39,406 nt of DNA from an uncultured delta proteobacterium (GTDB lineage Bacteria; Desulfobacterota; Desulfobulbia; Desulfobulbales; Desulfocapsaceae): the NCBI GenBank assembly GCA_903875445.1, contig CAIQWD010000099.1, positions 1 to 39,406 on the forward strand. The letters run 5' to 3'. A program made the position numbers and the translations under genes. The notes beneath the pieces were generated by a model that had not been told where the DNA came from, made no database searches, and worked only from the letters and a program-made list of their open reading frames with translations. This document shows, one piece after another, positions 11,513 through 20,112 of this stretch; the stretch's first letter is position 1; each line of letters starts with the position of its first letter.

Positions 11513-12379
11513 TTATTTATCTCCTAAAAGAATGCTAAAAACGCGTTCGAGATCATCGGTAGAATAGTATTCTATTTCGATCTTACCTCGACTGCCGTTC
11601 TGATGGAGAGTAACCTTTGAGTTGAGGTGATTGGTGAGTTGTGTGACAAGAGCATTGCCCAAGGATTGCGATATTTCATTAGTTGCTGGGGTTAAGGGAT
11701 TTTTAACAACCGGCTTATTGATTGCAATCTTTTTGGTGATTTTCTCAGCCTGTCTTACAGAGAGCCCATTTCTAACAATTTCATCTCTGGCCTCCTGTAA
11801 TTTAATTGGTTCTTCAATAAGGCGAATAAGCACTCTTCCGTGCCCTTCGGTAAGCAATCCGGTTGAGATATCCTTTTGAATTGACTCTGGAAGCTTTAAT
11901 AGTCTCAAAAGATTGGTTATTGTTGAACGCTGTTTCCCAACCCTTTTTGCGGTTTCATCTTGGGTATAGCCGAATTTTTCAATTAACTTCCTGTAAGCTT
12001 CCGCCTCTTCGATTGGATTTAAATCTGTTCGCTGAATGTTCTCTATGAGTGCCAACTCAAGAAGTGAATTTTCATCGTCAACATCTATGACTACAACAGG
12101 AACATGACTCAGACCTGCTAATTTTGAAGCGCGTAGCCGTCTCTCTCCCGCTACAAGCTCATATCTGTTTTCAGTTGAGTTTGATGTTACGATCAAGGGT
12201 TGAATAACTCCCTTTTCTCTTATAGATTGTGCGAGTTCCTCTAGGTCCTGTTGATTAAACTGTGAGCGCGGTTGATGCTTATTGGGAAAAATTTTAGTTA
12301 TCTCACAATCAAAATACTTTTCTTTTTCCTCGCAAAATAAAAGCCCAACCCCTTGACCAAGGCCCATTTTTTTCGACAT
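11513..12379 (-). CDS. parB: Chromosome-partitioning protein ParB
   Basis: ParB binds parS, uses CTP to slide and spread on DNA, and is moved by ParA to segregate the origin region. It has 288 residues. The N-terminal ParB/Srx CTPase domain contains ITKIFPNKHQPRSQF and the box LVAGERRLRASKLAGL with the GERRLRA signature. The central helix-turn-helix follows (YTQDETAKRVGKQRSTITNLLRLL, then LTEGHGRVLI), and the C-terminal dimerisation domain ends near YYSTDDLERVFSILLG. The N-terminus MGLGQGVGLLF resembles the usual ParA-interacting peptide. It starts 4 bp after the parA stop, so the pair is translationally linked. The parS site lies upstream of parA at 13307-13322. Confidence 0.96.
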   Translation of the reverse strand: MSKKMGLGQGVGLLFCEEKEKYFDCEITKIFPNKHQPRSQFNQQDLEELAQSIREKGVIQPLIVTSNSTENRYELVAGERRLRASKLAGLSHVPVVVIDVDDENSLLELALIENIQRTDLNPIEEAEAYRKLIEKFGYTQDETAKRVGKQRSTITNLLRLLKLPESIQKDISTGLLTEGHGRVLIRLIEEPIKLQEARDEIVRNGLSVRQAEKITKKIAINKPVVKNPLTPATNEISQSLGNALVTQLTNHLNSKVTLHQNGSRGKIEIEYYSTDDLERVFSILLGDK

Positions 12380-12383
12380 TTAT

Positions 12384-13157
12384 TTATCCTTGTTTTTTTA
12401 AAAACTCTTTTGCGAGACTCAGGTAAGCGGCGGCGCCCGAAGATTGAATATCGTAATCGAATATTGATTGCCCATGACTTGGACTTTCACTCAAGCGGAC
12501 ATTCCGTGGAATCACAGTTTCAAACAACTGTTCTTTGAAGTGATTTTTAATTTCATCTGCCACTTGATGGGTGAGTCTATTTCGTTTATCAAACATAGTT
12601 AAAACAAGTCCTTCAACAAACAGTTGTGGGTTGAAAGATTTCTTTACAGATCTAATAGTGTGCACAAGTTGAGCCAAGCCTTCCATGGCAAAATACTCAC
12701 ATTGCATTGGAATAAGAACAGAGTTTGCCGCAGTGAGAGCGTTAAGTGTGAGTAGCCCTAGGGATGGTGGACAGTCAATGACTATGTAATCGTAGAGAGG
12801 TAAAAGCGGGTCGAGGATATTTTTAAGGCGGAATTCTCGATGTTCAAAGTTGATCATCTCGATTTCCGCAGCCACCAAGTCAATGTTTGAAGGAATAACA
12901 TCTAACTTATCAACACTACTCCGTGCAACTATGTCATTTACTGTGCAGTTACTTGAAAAAGCATGGTAGAGATGTAAACTGGTTTTCTTTACTTTAACTC
13001 CAACTCCGCTTGAAGCGTTTCCCTGCGGATCGGAATCAACAAGCAAGGTATGTTTTTTTTTGGCTGAAAGAGCGGCTGAAAGATTAATTGCGGTGGTTGT
13101 TTTGCCAACGCCGCCCTTTTGGTTTGCAATCGCAACTATTTTTGCTTTTTTGTGCAT
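12384..13157 (-). CDS. parA: Chromosome-partitioning ATPase ParA/Soj
   Basis: This Walker-type ATPase binds DNA non-specifically in the ATP state and drives ParB-parS complexes apart. The deviant Walker A KGGVGKTTTAINLSAALS, switch I SDPQGNASSG, Walker B DYIVIDCPPSLGLLTLNAL and MQCEYFAMEGLAQL are all visible. I chose the ATG at 13157, giving 257 residues, because it is preceded by AGGGA at good spacing and directly precedes KKAKIVAIANQKGG. An upstream ATG at 13193 would add 12 unconserved residues. It forms an operon with parB (4-bp gap) and diverges from nadB, with parS in between. Confidence 0.96.
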   Translation of the reverse strand: MHKKAKIVAIANQKGGVGKTTTAINLSAALSAKKKHTLLVDSDPQGNASSGVGVKVKKTSLHLYHAFSSNCTVNDIVARSSVDKLDVIPSNIDLVAAEIEMINFEHREFRLKNILDPLLPLYDYIVIDCPPSLGLLTLNALTAANSVLIPMQCEYFAMEGLAQLVHTIRSVKKSFNPQLFVEGLVLTMFDKRNRLTHQVADEIKNHFKEQLFETVIPRNVRLSESPSHGQSIFDYDIQSSGAAAYLSLAKEFLKKQG

Positions 13158-13306
13158 ATGAGGTTTCCCTGTAGAATTGTTTCGTTGGTACATAACTACT
13201 CTGTTTACAAAAAAAAATCTCCAACTTTCAATATCTCCAACTGAAATCTTCTCTATTTATTACAAAATTGCGCATAAACCCAAATTGGTTGTTGAATTAT
13301 TTTTAA

Positions 13307-13322
13307 TGTTTCACGTGAAACA
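13307..13322. promoter_or_regulatory. parS: parS centromere site (ParB-binding)
   Basis: The 16-bp palindrome TGTTTCACGTGAAACA is an exact match to the canonical bacterial parS. It lies in the divergent parA-nadB gap, 150 bp upstream of parA and 20 bp before nadB. It is the only perfect copy I saw in the window. ParB loading here may also affect expression of the two flanking genes. Confidence 0.95.
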
Positions 13323-13342
13323 TTTTATCTCCTGGAGGAGAA

Positions 13343-14881
13343 ATGCGTGTAGATTTTCTTGTGGTTGGGAGTGGAATAGCGGGATTGTCGTTTTCGTTGA
13401 AGGCGGCAGATTTGGGAAGTGTTTGTGTGGTAACCAAGAAGGAAGAGGTTGATACCGCCACAAACCTTGCTCAAGGGGGGGTTGCAGCGGTTTTGAGCAA
13501 GGATGATAGTTTCACGGAACATATTAAGGATACACTTGAGGCGGGAGCTGGGTTGTGTGATGAAGACGTGGTCCGTATGGTGGTAGAGAGCGGTCCCGAA
13601 AGAGTGCGTGAATTAATACGAATGGGTGTTGATTTTGTGTGTGAAAAAGATGGAAGTCTGAGTTTGGGGAGAGAGGGGGGGCATTCTCGGAGGCGAGTTG
13701 CCCACTCTTTTGATTTAACCGGTAAAGAAATTGAGAGGGCACTTGTCAGTAACGTTGAGAGATGCTCGGGAATTGAGGTCCTGGAAAATCATATGTGTGC
13801 AGACCTTATTGTTTCTGAAGGGGATACTGGCACGTCGAAGTGCCTTGGTGCGTCGGTAATAGATGACCATGGGAATATGAAACATATTTGGGCGAACAAT
13901 ACAGTTCTTTGTACTGGGGGGGCTGGGAAAGTGTATCTGTACACAAGTAACCCGGATATAGCAACCGGCGATGGCATTGCCGTCGCCAATCGTGCCGGAG
14001 CGGAAATTAACAACATGGAATTTGTTCAGTTCCATCCAACGTGCCTGTATCATCATAAAGCAAAAAACTTTCTAATTTCGGAGGCAGTGCGAGGAGAGGG
14101 GGCGATTCTCATAAACGAAGCAAAAGAAAGGTTTATGTCGAAATATGAACCGGATAAAATGGAACTCGCTACCAGGGATAAGGTGGCAAGGGCGATTGAC
14201 AAGGAAATGAAAACCAGCGGGGTCGATTGCGTATATTTAGACATAAGCCATAAAGAGAGCGCTTTCGTCCGAGAAAGGTTTCCAAATATTTATTCCAAAT
14301 GCTTGTCTCTGGGGATAGATATTACAAAAGATCCGATACCCGTGGTGCCGGCTGCACATTACTTATGCGGTGGGGTGAAAACTGATATCTGGGGGAGAAC
14401 AACACTGAAAAATTTATTTGCATTAGGCGAAACATCATGCACGGGGTTGCATGGTGGCAATAGACTGGCGAGTAACTCGCTCTTGGAAGCTATAGTTTAT
14501 GCTGAAAATGCATACCAGTATTGCAAAAAAAACCCAGAATGGAAGGCCGGGATAATTTCAAAGAAAATTATACAGAATTTTGCGAGCAAAGAAAAGATTG
14601 ATGAGGAGATACTCATTAACCATAATTGGGATGTCATTAGAAGGACAATGTGGAATTATGTTGGCATAGTACGAAAAACATCGCGTTTACTGGTAGCGAG
14701 AGAGAGAATAGCTGATGTGCGACAAGAGATTGATGAAATTATAGCAAAATACCAACTGACAACCAATATGCTTGAGTTAAGAAATATTTCGCTTGTCGCA
14801 TCACTTATTATTGAAGCTGCTCTGGAACGAAAAGAATCGAGAGGTCTCCATTATACACTTGATTATCCGGAGTTGCATTGA
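13343..14881 (+). CDS. nadB: L-aspartate oxidase
   Basis: This flavoenzyme oxidises L-aspartate to iminoaspartate, the first step of de novo NAD synthesis; fumarate can replace oxygen as acceptor in anaerobes. The protein has 512 residues and belongs to the FrdA/SdhA fold. The FAD-binding motif is VGSGIAGLSFSLKA at residues 8-21, followed by ATNLAQGGVAAVLSKDD, GREGGHSRRRVAH, FVQFHPTCLY, ISEAVRGEGAILIN, AAHYLCGGVKTD and GLHGGNRLASNSLLEA. The C-terminal helical domain is complete. The start ATG follows a strong GGAGGAG. nadA and nadC are not in the window, so the gene stands alone beside parS. Confidence 0.95.
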   Translation: MRVDFLVVGSGIAGLSFSLKAADLGSVCVVTKKEEVDTATNLAQGGVAAVLSKDDSFTEHIKDTLEAGAGLCDEDVVRMVVESGPERVRELIRMGVDFVCEKDGSLSLGREGGHSRRRVAHSFDLTGKEIERALVSNVERCSGIEVLENHMCADLIVSEGDTGTSKCLGASVIDDHGNMKHIWANNTVLCTGGAGKVYLYTSNPDIATGDGIAVANRAGAEINNMEFVQFHPTCLYHHKAKNFLISEAVRGEGAILINEAKERFMSKYEPDKMELATRDKVARAIDKEMKTSGVDCVYLDISHKESAFVRERFPNIYSKCLSLGIDITKDPIPVVPAAHYLCGGVKTDIWGRTTLKNLFALGETSCTGLHGGNRLASNSLLEAIVYAENAYQYCKKNPEWKAGIISKKIIQNFASKEKIDEEILINHNWDVIRRTMWNYVGIVRKTSRLLVARERIADVRQEIDEIIAKYQLTTNMLELRNISLVASLIIEAALERKESRGLHYTLDYPELH

Positions 14882-15055
14882 GGGGATTTTCGTTGCAAGT
14901 AGGAGGGTTGAGCATGAATATTTTTAGTTTAATATCAGGATATTAGGTTTTTGAAAGCGCATTGAATTACAACAATGAAATCCTCATTTACTATAGCGGT
15001 CTTCTTATGAGAGATCAATAACGTATTGATATGTGTGCATTAAAAGAGAAAACGC
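14882..15055. other. Gap between nadB and the tRNA unit
   Basis: This 174-bp gap holds no clear gene. A strong AGGAGGG (14901-14907) precedes an ATG at 14914, but the frame encodes only ten residues (MNIFSLISGY) before TAG. It may be a chance match. Confidence 0.4.
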
Positions 15056-15100
15056 AAAAAAAATAGCTAAGGAATTAAAAAAATTCCTTAGCTATTTTTT
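15056..15100 (-). terminator. Strong intrinsic terminator of the tRNA-Lys/Glu unit
   Basis: A perfect 16-bp inverted repeat (15061-15076 with 15082-15097) encloses a 5-nt loop. On the minus strand the stem is followed by a run of eight T. On the plus strand it ends in a run of T, so it may also stop transcripts from nadB. Confidence 0.85.
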
Positions 15101-15105
15101 ATATA

Positions 15106-15183
15106 TGGCGTCCCCAACCGGATTTGAACCGGTGTTGTCGGCGTGAAAGGCCGATGTCCTGGACCTGACTAGACGATGGGGAC
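15106..15183 (-). tRNA. tRNA-Glu (anticodon TTC)
   Basis: On the minus strand the acceptor GTCCCCA pairs with TGGGGAC and CCA is encoded (15106-15108). The anticodon arm TCGGC/GCCGA encloses CTTTCAC, with TTC at 15147-15145. The T arm reads CCGGTTCAAATCCGG. It follows tRNA-Lys by 12 bp in the same transcript. Confidence 0.95.
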
Positions 15184-15195
15184 ATTTCTATATTC

Positions 15196-15271
15196 TGGTG
15201 GGTCGTGCGCGACTTGAACGCGCGACTCTCTGATTAAAAGTCAGATACTCTACCGACTGAGTTAACGACCC
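15196..15271 (-). tRNA. tRNA-Lys (anticodon TTT)
   Basis: On the minus strand the acceptor GGGTCGT pairs with ACGACCC and CCA is encoded (15196-15198). The anticodon loop CTTTTAA gives TTT at 15238-15236. The T arm is GCGCGTTCAAGTCGCGC. It is the first gene of a two-tRNA unit. Confidence 0.95.
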
Positions 15272-15283
15272 GTAGAGGAAGTT

Positions 15284-15312
15284 TATATACAAGCTCGCCC
15301 AATGAGTGTCAA
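15284..15312 (-). promoter_or_regulatory. Promoter of the tRNA-Lys/Glu unit
   Basis: On the minus strand a perfect -35 TTGACA (15312-15307) is followed after exactly 17 bp by TATATA (15289-15284), about 12 bp before the tRNA-Lys 5' end. TATAAA two bases further on is an alternative -10. Confidence 0.75.
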
Positions 15313-15586
15313 TAGCTTTCTTTACTCATTTCAACATTTATCATGGATGGATATGGCAGTCAAGCTGCCTGGTTTTAAAAAAATTTTGCGTTGCTGCTTG
15401 AAAGATGAAAACCATAAAAGAGTTGAGCACACAACCAAGGAATGATATATGAAGGGGAGGGCCTGATCTTCATATGTATTGATTCTCGAGAGGAAGAAAA
15501 TTGCGATTCTAAATTCAGGTCGTTCATCTGCTATTGCCTGGGCAAGATGATGTGTTGCCGGTAATAAATTAAGAGGAAGATATTTT
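15313..15586. other. Gap upstream of rdgC
   Basis: About 270 bp without a supportable gene. It should hold the promoter for the rdgC run, but I saw no convincing paired -35/-10. A purine-rich AAGAGGAAG lies just before the rdgC ATG. Confidence 0.4.
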
Positions 15587-16192
15587 ATGAGTTTTTTGAA
15601 GGGTTCGGCAAGTTTTGTAAGATTTTCAGTCGACGGGACATTACCGGAAAGCTCACTCGATTTTATAGCAAAAAGAGTTATGGCATTCTCGTTTAAGGAT
15701 ATCGATGAAACCTATGATGAATATTCTATTGGCTGGGTCTCTATCCTCAATATGTTTGACACACAATTTGCGTTTGCCTCCTACATAGCCGGCGATTACA
15801 TCACGCTAACTTTACGAATTGATGAGCGGAAAGTGTCTCCGGCAATATTAAATAAGTTTGTGCAAAAGGAAGAAGAAAGGGTGCGTCTTGAACGGCAGGT
15901 ACCAAGGCTCAGTCGATCGGTGAAGGTGCAGATCAAGGAACGAATTCGAACAGAACTCATGCGCAAGAGCATTCCGATTCCAGCTACATTTGAACTCTGC
16001 TGGAATCTTTCCAACGCAACCCTTTTGTTTTTCTCGACAAATAAAAAAATTCATTCCGTTTTTGAAGATTTTTTCAAAGAAAGTTTCGGATTGATTATTC
16101 GCCAACAAATACCGTATGTTACGGCAGAGTATTTAGTTGGAGAAGATCACCTCTCGAGGCTGGAGAGTCTGACTCCCGATATTTTCGTTTAA
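15587..16192 (+). CDS. rdgC: Short RdgC-like protein
   Basis: RdgC in E. coli is a nucleoid-associated DNA-binding ring that modulates RecA. This 201-residue protein shows the N-terminal family pattern: GSASFVRFSVDGTLPE, FIAKRVMAFSFKDID, SIGWVSILNMFD and GDYITLTLRIDERKVS, followed by a basic stretch (about residues 95-130, rich in Arg and Lys: ERQVPRLSRSVKVQIKERIR). It is about 100 residues shorter than the E. coli protein, a size I associate from memory with delta-proteobacterial versions. The gene following 24 bp later encodes an unknown protein and the two are probably a functional pair. The DNA-repair gene radC lies further down the same strand. Confidence 0.75.
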   Translation: MSFLKGSASFVRFSVDGTLPESSLDFIAKRVMAFSFKDIDETYDEYSIGWVSILNMFDTQFAFASYIAGDYITLTLRIDERKVSPAILNKFVQKEEERVRLERQVPRLSRSVKVQIKERIRTELMRKSIPIPATFELCWNLSNATLLFFSTNKKIHSVFEDFFKESFGLIIRQQIPYVTAEYLVGEDHLSRLESLTPDIFV

Positions 16193-16216
16193 CTGCTTTG
16201 TAGAGAGGTATAGTGC

Positions 16217-16765
16217 ATGGATTTAGTCGATTTAATGGTGGAAAAACGCTTTGTTGGGCAGGAGTTTCTCACTTGGCTGTGGTGGAAAAGTGAGGAGCGC
16301 GGCGGTAGTGTGGCGCTGGCAAACGAGGGAGATATAACTGTATCCTTTGAAAAGCATATGCTGCTCGAATCGGGAGAAGGAGAGTCAAGCGAAAAAATTA
16401 TCTGTACCGGATTGCAAACTGAGCTGCAGGAAGCTCGGACGGGACTGCAAATGGGCAAAAAACTTGAGCAGGCTCGGATAGTTATCGGCCATAACAGCCA
16501 CGAGTATAGCTTCACTTTAGCCGGGGCGTTGATGGAATATAGGAATGTTCGACTGCCCAAGACCGAGGCAACAGAAAATGATAAAAGCGACAATTCCGAG
16601 GAAGTTGAAGGAATGATTCTTGAACGGATTTTTCTCTTTGAAGAGCTTATAAGGCTTGTCAACACACTTTTCGCCATGTTTTTAAAGGTTCGATTGGGTG
16701 CGCAATGGCGTGATGAGCTTGAGAAAATCCGCCACTGGGTAGCGAAAATGGCGATTGTTGTCTGA
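16217..16765 (+). CDS. Unknown protein paired with RdgC
   Basis: A 182-residue soluble protein of no family I can name with confidence. The N-terminus is [19 protein letters not shown], and a glycine- and charge-rich middle is followed by an acidic stretch near residues 118-132 ([16 protein letters not shown]). The C-terminal part is helical ([11 protein letters not shown]). The start ATG follows GAGAGG at 16203-16208. It begins 24 bp after rdgC and ends 8 bp before gatB, so it is almost certainly co-transcribed with rdgC. From memory, similar proteins sit beside rdgC in related sulfate and metal reducers, which would argue for a shared role in recombination or nucleoid control; this is inference. 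Confidence 0.7.
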   Translation: MDLVDLMVEKRFVGQEFLTWLWWKSEERGGSVALANEGDITVSFEKHMLLESGEGESSEKIICTGLQTELQEARTGLQMGKKLEQARIVIGHNSHEYSFTLAGALMEYRNVRLPKTEATENDKSDNSEEVEGMILERIFLFEELIRLVNTLFAMFLKVRLGAQWRDELEKIRHWVAKMAIVV

Positions 16766-16773
16766 CCACATTA

Positions 16774-18228
16774 ATGGCAAATTCATACATGAAATTAAAA
16801 GTTATGGAGTACGAAACAATAATCGGGCTGGAGATTCATGCCCAGCTGAAAACAAATTCGAAGATATTTTGTGGTTGCAGCACGGCTTTTGGTGCTCCGC
16901 CGAACACCAACACCTGTCCTATTTGCCTGGGTCTCCCCGGGGTACTCCCGGTTCTCAATCAAAAGGTTGTTGAATTTGCAATCAAACTTGGGCTTGCAAC
17001 CAATTCGAATATTAACAAATTCAGTCAGTTTGCCCGAAAAAATTACTTCTACCCGGATCTGCCGAAGGGTTACCAGACCTCGCAATTTGATCTGCCGATT
17101 GTCGGCCAGGGAAATGTTGAGATCGAAGTCGACGGTCAGAAGAAAAAGATCGGCATTACGCGAATTCATATGGAGGAAGACGCCGGTAAACTTACGCACG
17201 ACGAAGTGGAGCCTGTCTCCTATATTGATTTGAATCGCACCGGCACACCTCTTTTAGAAATTGTCTCGGAGCCGGATCTTCGTTCGCCGGCTGAAGCCTC
17301 CGCCTATCTAAAAAAACTACATGCTATTTTGCGCTACTTAGATATTTGTGACGGCAATATGCAGGAAGGAAGTTTTCGCTGTGACGCCAATATTTCTCTC
17401 AGGCCTTATGGGCAGACAGCCTTCGGCACTCGTACCGAACTGAAGAATATGAATTCTTTTCGACATGTTGAGAGTGCCCTTGAGTATGAGATTAGGCGGC
17501 AAAGGGATCTGCTGCTGGAGGGCGAATCCGTCGTCCAGGAGACACTCCTTTGGAACCCCGATAAAAATTGCACGGAATCGATGCGAGGCAAAGAGGATGC
17601 CCATGACTATAGGTATTTTCCCTGTCCGGATCTTGTGCCGATTGCAATCAGTGAAGAATGGATTGAGGAAGTTCGATCCGGGTTGCCTGAACTTCCCGAT
17701 CAACGGAAAACCCGATTGGTCGATCAATACGGTCTTCCCAATTATGACGCTGTCATCTTGACCGCTGATCGTCAGTTGGCTGATTACTTTGAAGAGACGG
17801 TAAGTGCTGGAGGTAAGGCGAAAAAAGCAGCAAATTTGATTATGACGGAACTCTTGCGGGAATTGAAAGAACGGGCCATAACAGAGTGTAGGGTCCGCCC
17901 CCATCAGCTTGCGGCCCTGCTTATGATGGTTGAGGAAAAAAGCATCAACGGCAAGATTGCCAAAACCGTTTTTCAATCAATGATGGAGAGCGGCAAAGAC
18001 CCGATGGTCATCGTCAAAGAGCAAAATCTCCTGCAGGTGTCGGATGAAGGGGAGTTAGTAGCACTGGTGCGCCAGATTATTTATTCGCATCCGCAGCAGG
18101 CTGAAGATTATCGCAATGGCAAAACAAAGATAATGGCATTTTTTGTTGGCCAGCTTATGCAGCGGACGAAGGGAAAAGCCAATCCGAATATTGCCAATGA
18201 GCTGTTTGTCCGGGAACTTGCCGGATAA
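16774..18228 (+). CDS. gatB: Aspartyl/glutamyl-tRNA amidotransferase subunit B
   Basis: GatB is the tRNA-binding kinase and transamidase subunit of GatCAB, which converts Glu-tRNA(Gln) and often Asp-tRNA(Asn) to the amidated forms. Signatures are [101 protein letters not shown] and [12 protein letters not shown]. The C-terminal YqeY-like domain is complete, for 484 residues. Two later ATGs (16789 and 16804) lie before the conserved region; 16804 gives MEYETIIGL, closest to known GatB starts, but none has a good ribosome-binding site. gatA and gatC are not nearby. Confidence 0.95.
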   Translation: MANSYMKLKVMEYETIIGLEIHAQLKTNSKIFCGCSTAFGAPPNTNTCPICLGLPGVLPVLNQKVVEFAIKLGLATNSNINKFSQFARKNYFYPDLPKGYQTSQFDLPIVGQGNVEIEVDGQKKKIGITRIHMEEDAGKLTHDEVEPVSYIDLNRTGTPLLEIVSEPDLRSPAEASAYLKKLHAILRYLDICDGNMQEGSFRCDANISLRPYGQTAFGTRTELKNMNSFRHVESALEYEIRRQRDLLLEGESVVQETLLWNPDKNCTESMRGKEDAHDYRYFPCPDLVPIAISEEWIEEVRSGLPELPDQRKTRLVDQYGLPNYDAVILTADRQLADYFEETVSAGGKAKKAANLIMTELLRELKERAITECRVRPHQLAALLMMVEEKSINGKIAKTVFQSMMESGKDPMVIVKEQNLLQVSDEGELVALVRQIIYSHPQQAEDYRNGKTKIMAFFVGQLMQRTKGKANPNIANELFVRELAG

Positions 18229-18245
18229 GCCCGAGGCGGTCTTGC

Positions 18246-18974
18246 GTGGAAAAGGAATTCTGGCAGAAAAAAGGAGAGGGGCATCGGGCTCGTCTCCGTG
18301 ACCGCTTCCTTGACAAGGGACTGGATGGCTTCAGCGCAGCCGAGGTACTTGAGCTTCTTCTTTCCTTCGGCACCCCGCGTACCGATTGCAAGGAACCGGC
18401 ACGCAATCTTTTAAAAAAGTTTGGCACGTTTTCCAAAGTCATCGAGGCACCGATAGCTTCTTTGCAGGAGGTGCATGGGGTGGGGCCAAAGAACGGTTTT
18501 GCCCTGCATTTCGTCCATGCCGTGGCCGGCTACTATCTCAAGGAGCGACTTACCGGCAAACGCTATCTCCATTCCTCCCAGGATGTCATCGATTACCTCA
18601 TGCATTCGCTACGTGGTTTGAAAAAAGAGGTACTATCGGTAATTTTCCTTGATGCATCGCATGCCATTATCGATTCAGCGATTGTTGCCGAAGGAACTTT
18701 AAATGTTAACACCATCTATCCTCGGGAAATTATAAAAAAGGCCTTGGATTTCCATGCAGCAGCCCTGATCATTGCCCATAATCATCCCTCCGGTGCCCTC
18801 CAACCGTCAGCGCAGGATATGAAACTGACCAAGAACCTTTTCATGTTGTGTAGTTCCATGCAAATCCAACTCCTCGACCATCTGGTCATTGGCGACGGCT
18901 GCTACAGTTTTGCCGACAACGGCTTGATAGCCGACATTTCTAAGGAGTGTCGCGCGATTCTGAGTTCCTTGTAG
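18246..18974 (+). CDS. radC: RadC-family JAMM/MPN+ protein
   Basis: RadC proteins combine an N-terminal helix-hairpin-helix region (about residues 30-95, including LQEVHGVGPKNG) with a C-terminal JAMM metalloprotease-like domain. The metal site is intact: H178-x-H180 in AHNHPSG, followed by D191 in the LQPSAQD stretch. Despite its name, the family's DNA-repair role is doubtful; association with mobile DNA and natural transformation has been described. The start is GTG at 18246, supported by GAGGCGG a few bases upstream and by the lack of an in-frame ATG. It follows gatB by 17 bp and precedes hemW by 6 bp, in one apparent operon. Confidence 0.92.
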   Translation: MEKEFWQKKGEGHRARLRDRFLDKGLDGFSAAEVLELLLSFGTPRTDCKEPARNLLKKFGTFSKVIEAPIASLQEVHGVGPKNGFALHFVHAVAGYYLKERLTGKRYLHSSQDVIDYLMHSLRGLKKEVLSVIFLDASHAIIDSAIVAEGTLNVNTIYPREIIKKALDFHAAALIIAHNHPSGALQPSAQDMKLTKNLFMLCSSMQIQLLDHLVIGDGCYSFADNGLIADISKECRAILSSL

Positions 18975-18980
18975 CTGCAG

Positions 18981-20108
18981 ATGGTTTCTCTCTATCTTCA
19001 CGTTCCATTTTGCCACAAGAAATGTCACTATTGTTCATTTAGCTCCTGTGTTGCGGGCAACGAAGTGTTCCCGACCTATGTGGCGGCCTTGAAACAAGAG
19101 CTTGCAGGCCTTGCGGCAACATGTGCCGATCGGCAGTTGAAGAGCCTCTTTATCGGGGGCGGTACGCCGACTCTTTTCCCTTGTGCCGTGCTGGCAGAGC
19201 TGGTGGATTTTTGTCAGGCACTGTTTCCGCCATTGCCTGGGGTAGAGATAAGTGTTGAGGCAAATCCAGGCACGGTGAATGCTGCATACTTGAGCGGTCT
19301 TCGTGGTGCCGGAGTGAATCGGCTCTCCTTAGGGGTGCAGAGTTTTAATGATCAAGAACTGCAAGTCTTGGGGCGGATACATGACGGCACTTTGGCACGA
19401 GATGCAGTTCAGGCAGCGAAACACGCCGGTTTCACAAATATTAATCTCGATCTCATGTACGGCCTGCCCGGACAGACAGCAGAGACCTGGCAGGCGTCTC
19501 TACAGCAGGCAATATCGCTTGGTCCGCAACATCTCTCTCTCTATCAATTAACCATAGAGGAGGGAACTCCTTTTCACCAATCCGTCGCAACTGGAAAGAT
19601 TGTTCTTCCCGACGAGGAAGAAATCCTTCTTTTGGACGAGATAACCGCGAAACTTTGCGGCGATGCAGGTTTCATGCAGTATGAAATTTCCAACTATGCC
19701 GGTTACGGATATGAATGTGCACACAATATCAACTATTGGCAAAACGGTGAATATCTCGCATGTGGCGCGTCGGCGGTCAGTTGTATAGCGGGCGTTCGCG
19801 AGAAACGAATCGGCGATCCTCTGGAATATATGCGACGGATCAAGGAAGGGCGTTCCGTCGTGATGGAAAGCGAATGCTTATCTGCCGAGGCCTCCTTCAG
19901 AGAATCGGTGATCCTCGGCTTAAGGATGACCAAGGGCGTGCAGCTGCAACGCTTGGCAGAACGTTATCATATCGATCTCGCAAAATATTATGGAAGAACC
20001 CTAGAAAAACTCCTCAACTTGCAGTTGGTCGAATTGACCAATTCGCATCTCAAACTTACCGCCGAAGGTAGGATTTTCGCGAATCGGGTAATGGCTGAGT
20101 TGGTTTGA
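18981..20108 (+). CDS. hemW: HemW-type radical SAM heme chaperone
   Basis: This radical SAM protein is related to coproporphyrinogen III dehydrogenase HemN but of the shorter HemW class, which binds heme and acts as a heme chaperone. The [4Fe-4S] motif CHKKCHYC is at C11, C15 and C18. It is followed by LFIGGGTPTLF, ISVEANPGTVN, RLSLGVQSFNDQELQVLGRIH and INLDLMYGLPGQT. At 375 residues it matches HemW and is well short of HemN, so it was probably not the enzyme of the main heme pathway. The C-terminal winged-helix region is present. It ends 4 bp from the converging GntR gene. Confidence 0.92.
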   Translation: MVSLYLHVPFCHKKCHYCSFSSCVAGNEVFPTYVAALKQELAGLAATCADRQLKSLFIGGGTPTLFPCAVLAELVDFCQALFPPLPGVEISVEANPGTVNAAYLSGLRGAGVNRLSLGVQSFNDQELQVLGRIHDGTLARDAVQAAKHAGFTNINLDLMYGLPGQTAETWQASLQQAISLGPQHLSLYQLTIEEGTPFHQSVATGKIVLPDEEEILLLDEITAKLCGDAGFMQYEISNYAGYGYECAHNINYWQNGEYLACGASAVSCIAGVREKRIGDPLEYMRRIKEGRSVVMESECLSAEASFRESVILGLRMTKGVQLQRLAERYHIDLAKYYGRTLEKLLNLQLVELTNSHLKLTAEGRIFANRVMAELV

Positions 20109-20112
20109 AAGA

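Noticed and set aside
14901-14946. Ten-residue leader peptide after nadB
   Set aside because: The ribosome-binding site is good, but nothing downstream on the same strand suggests attenuation and the next genes are on the other strand.
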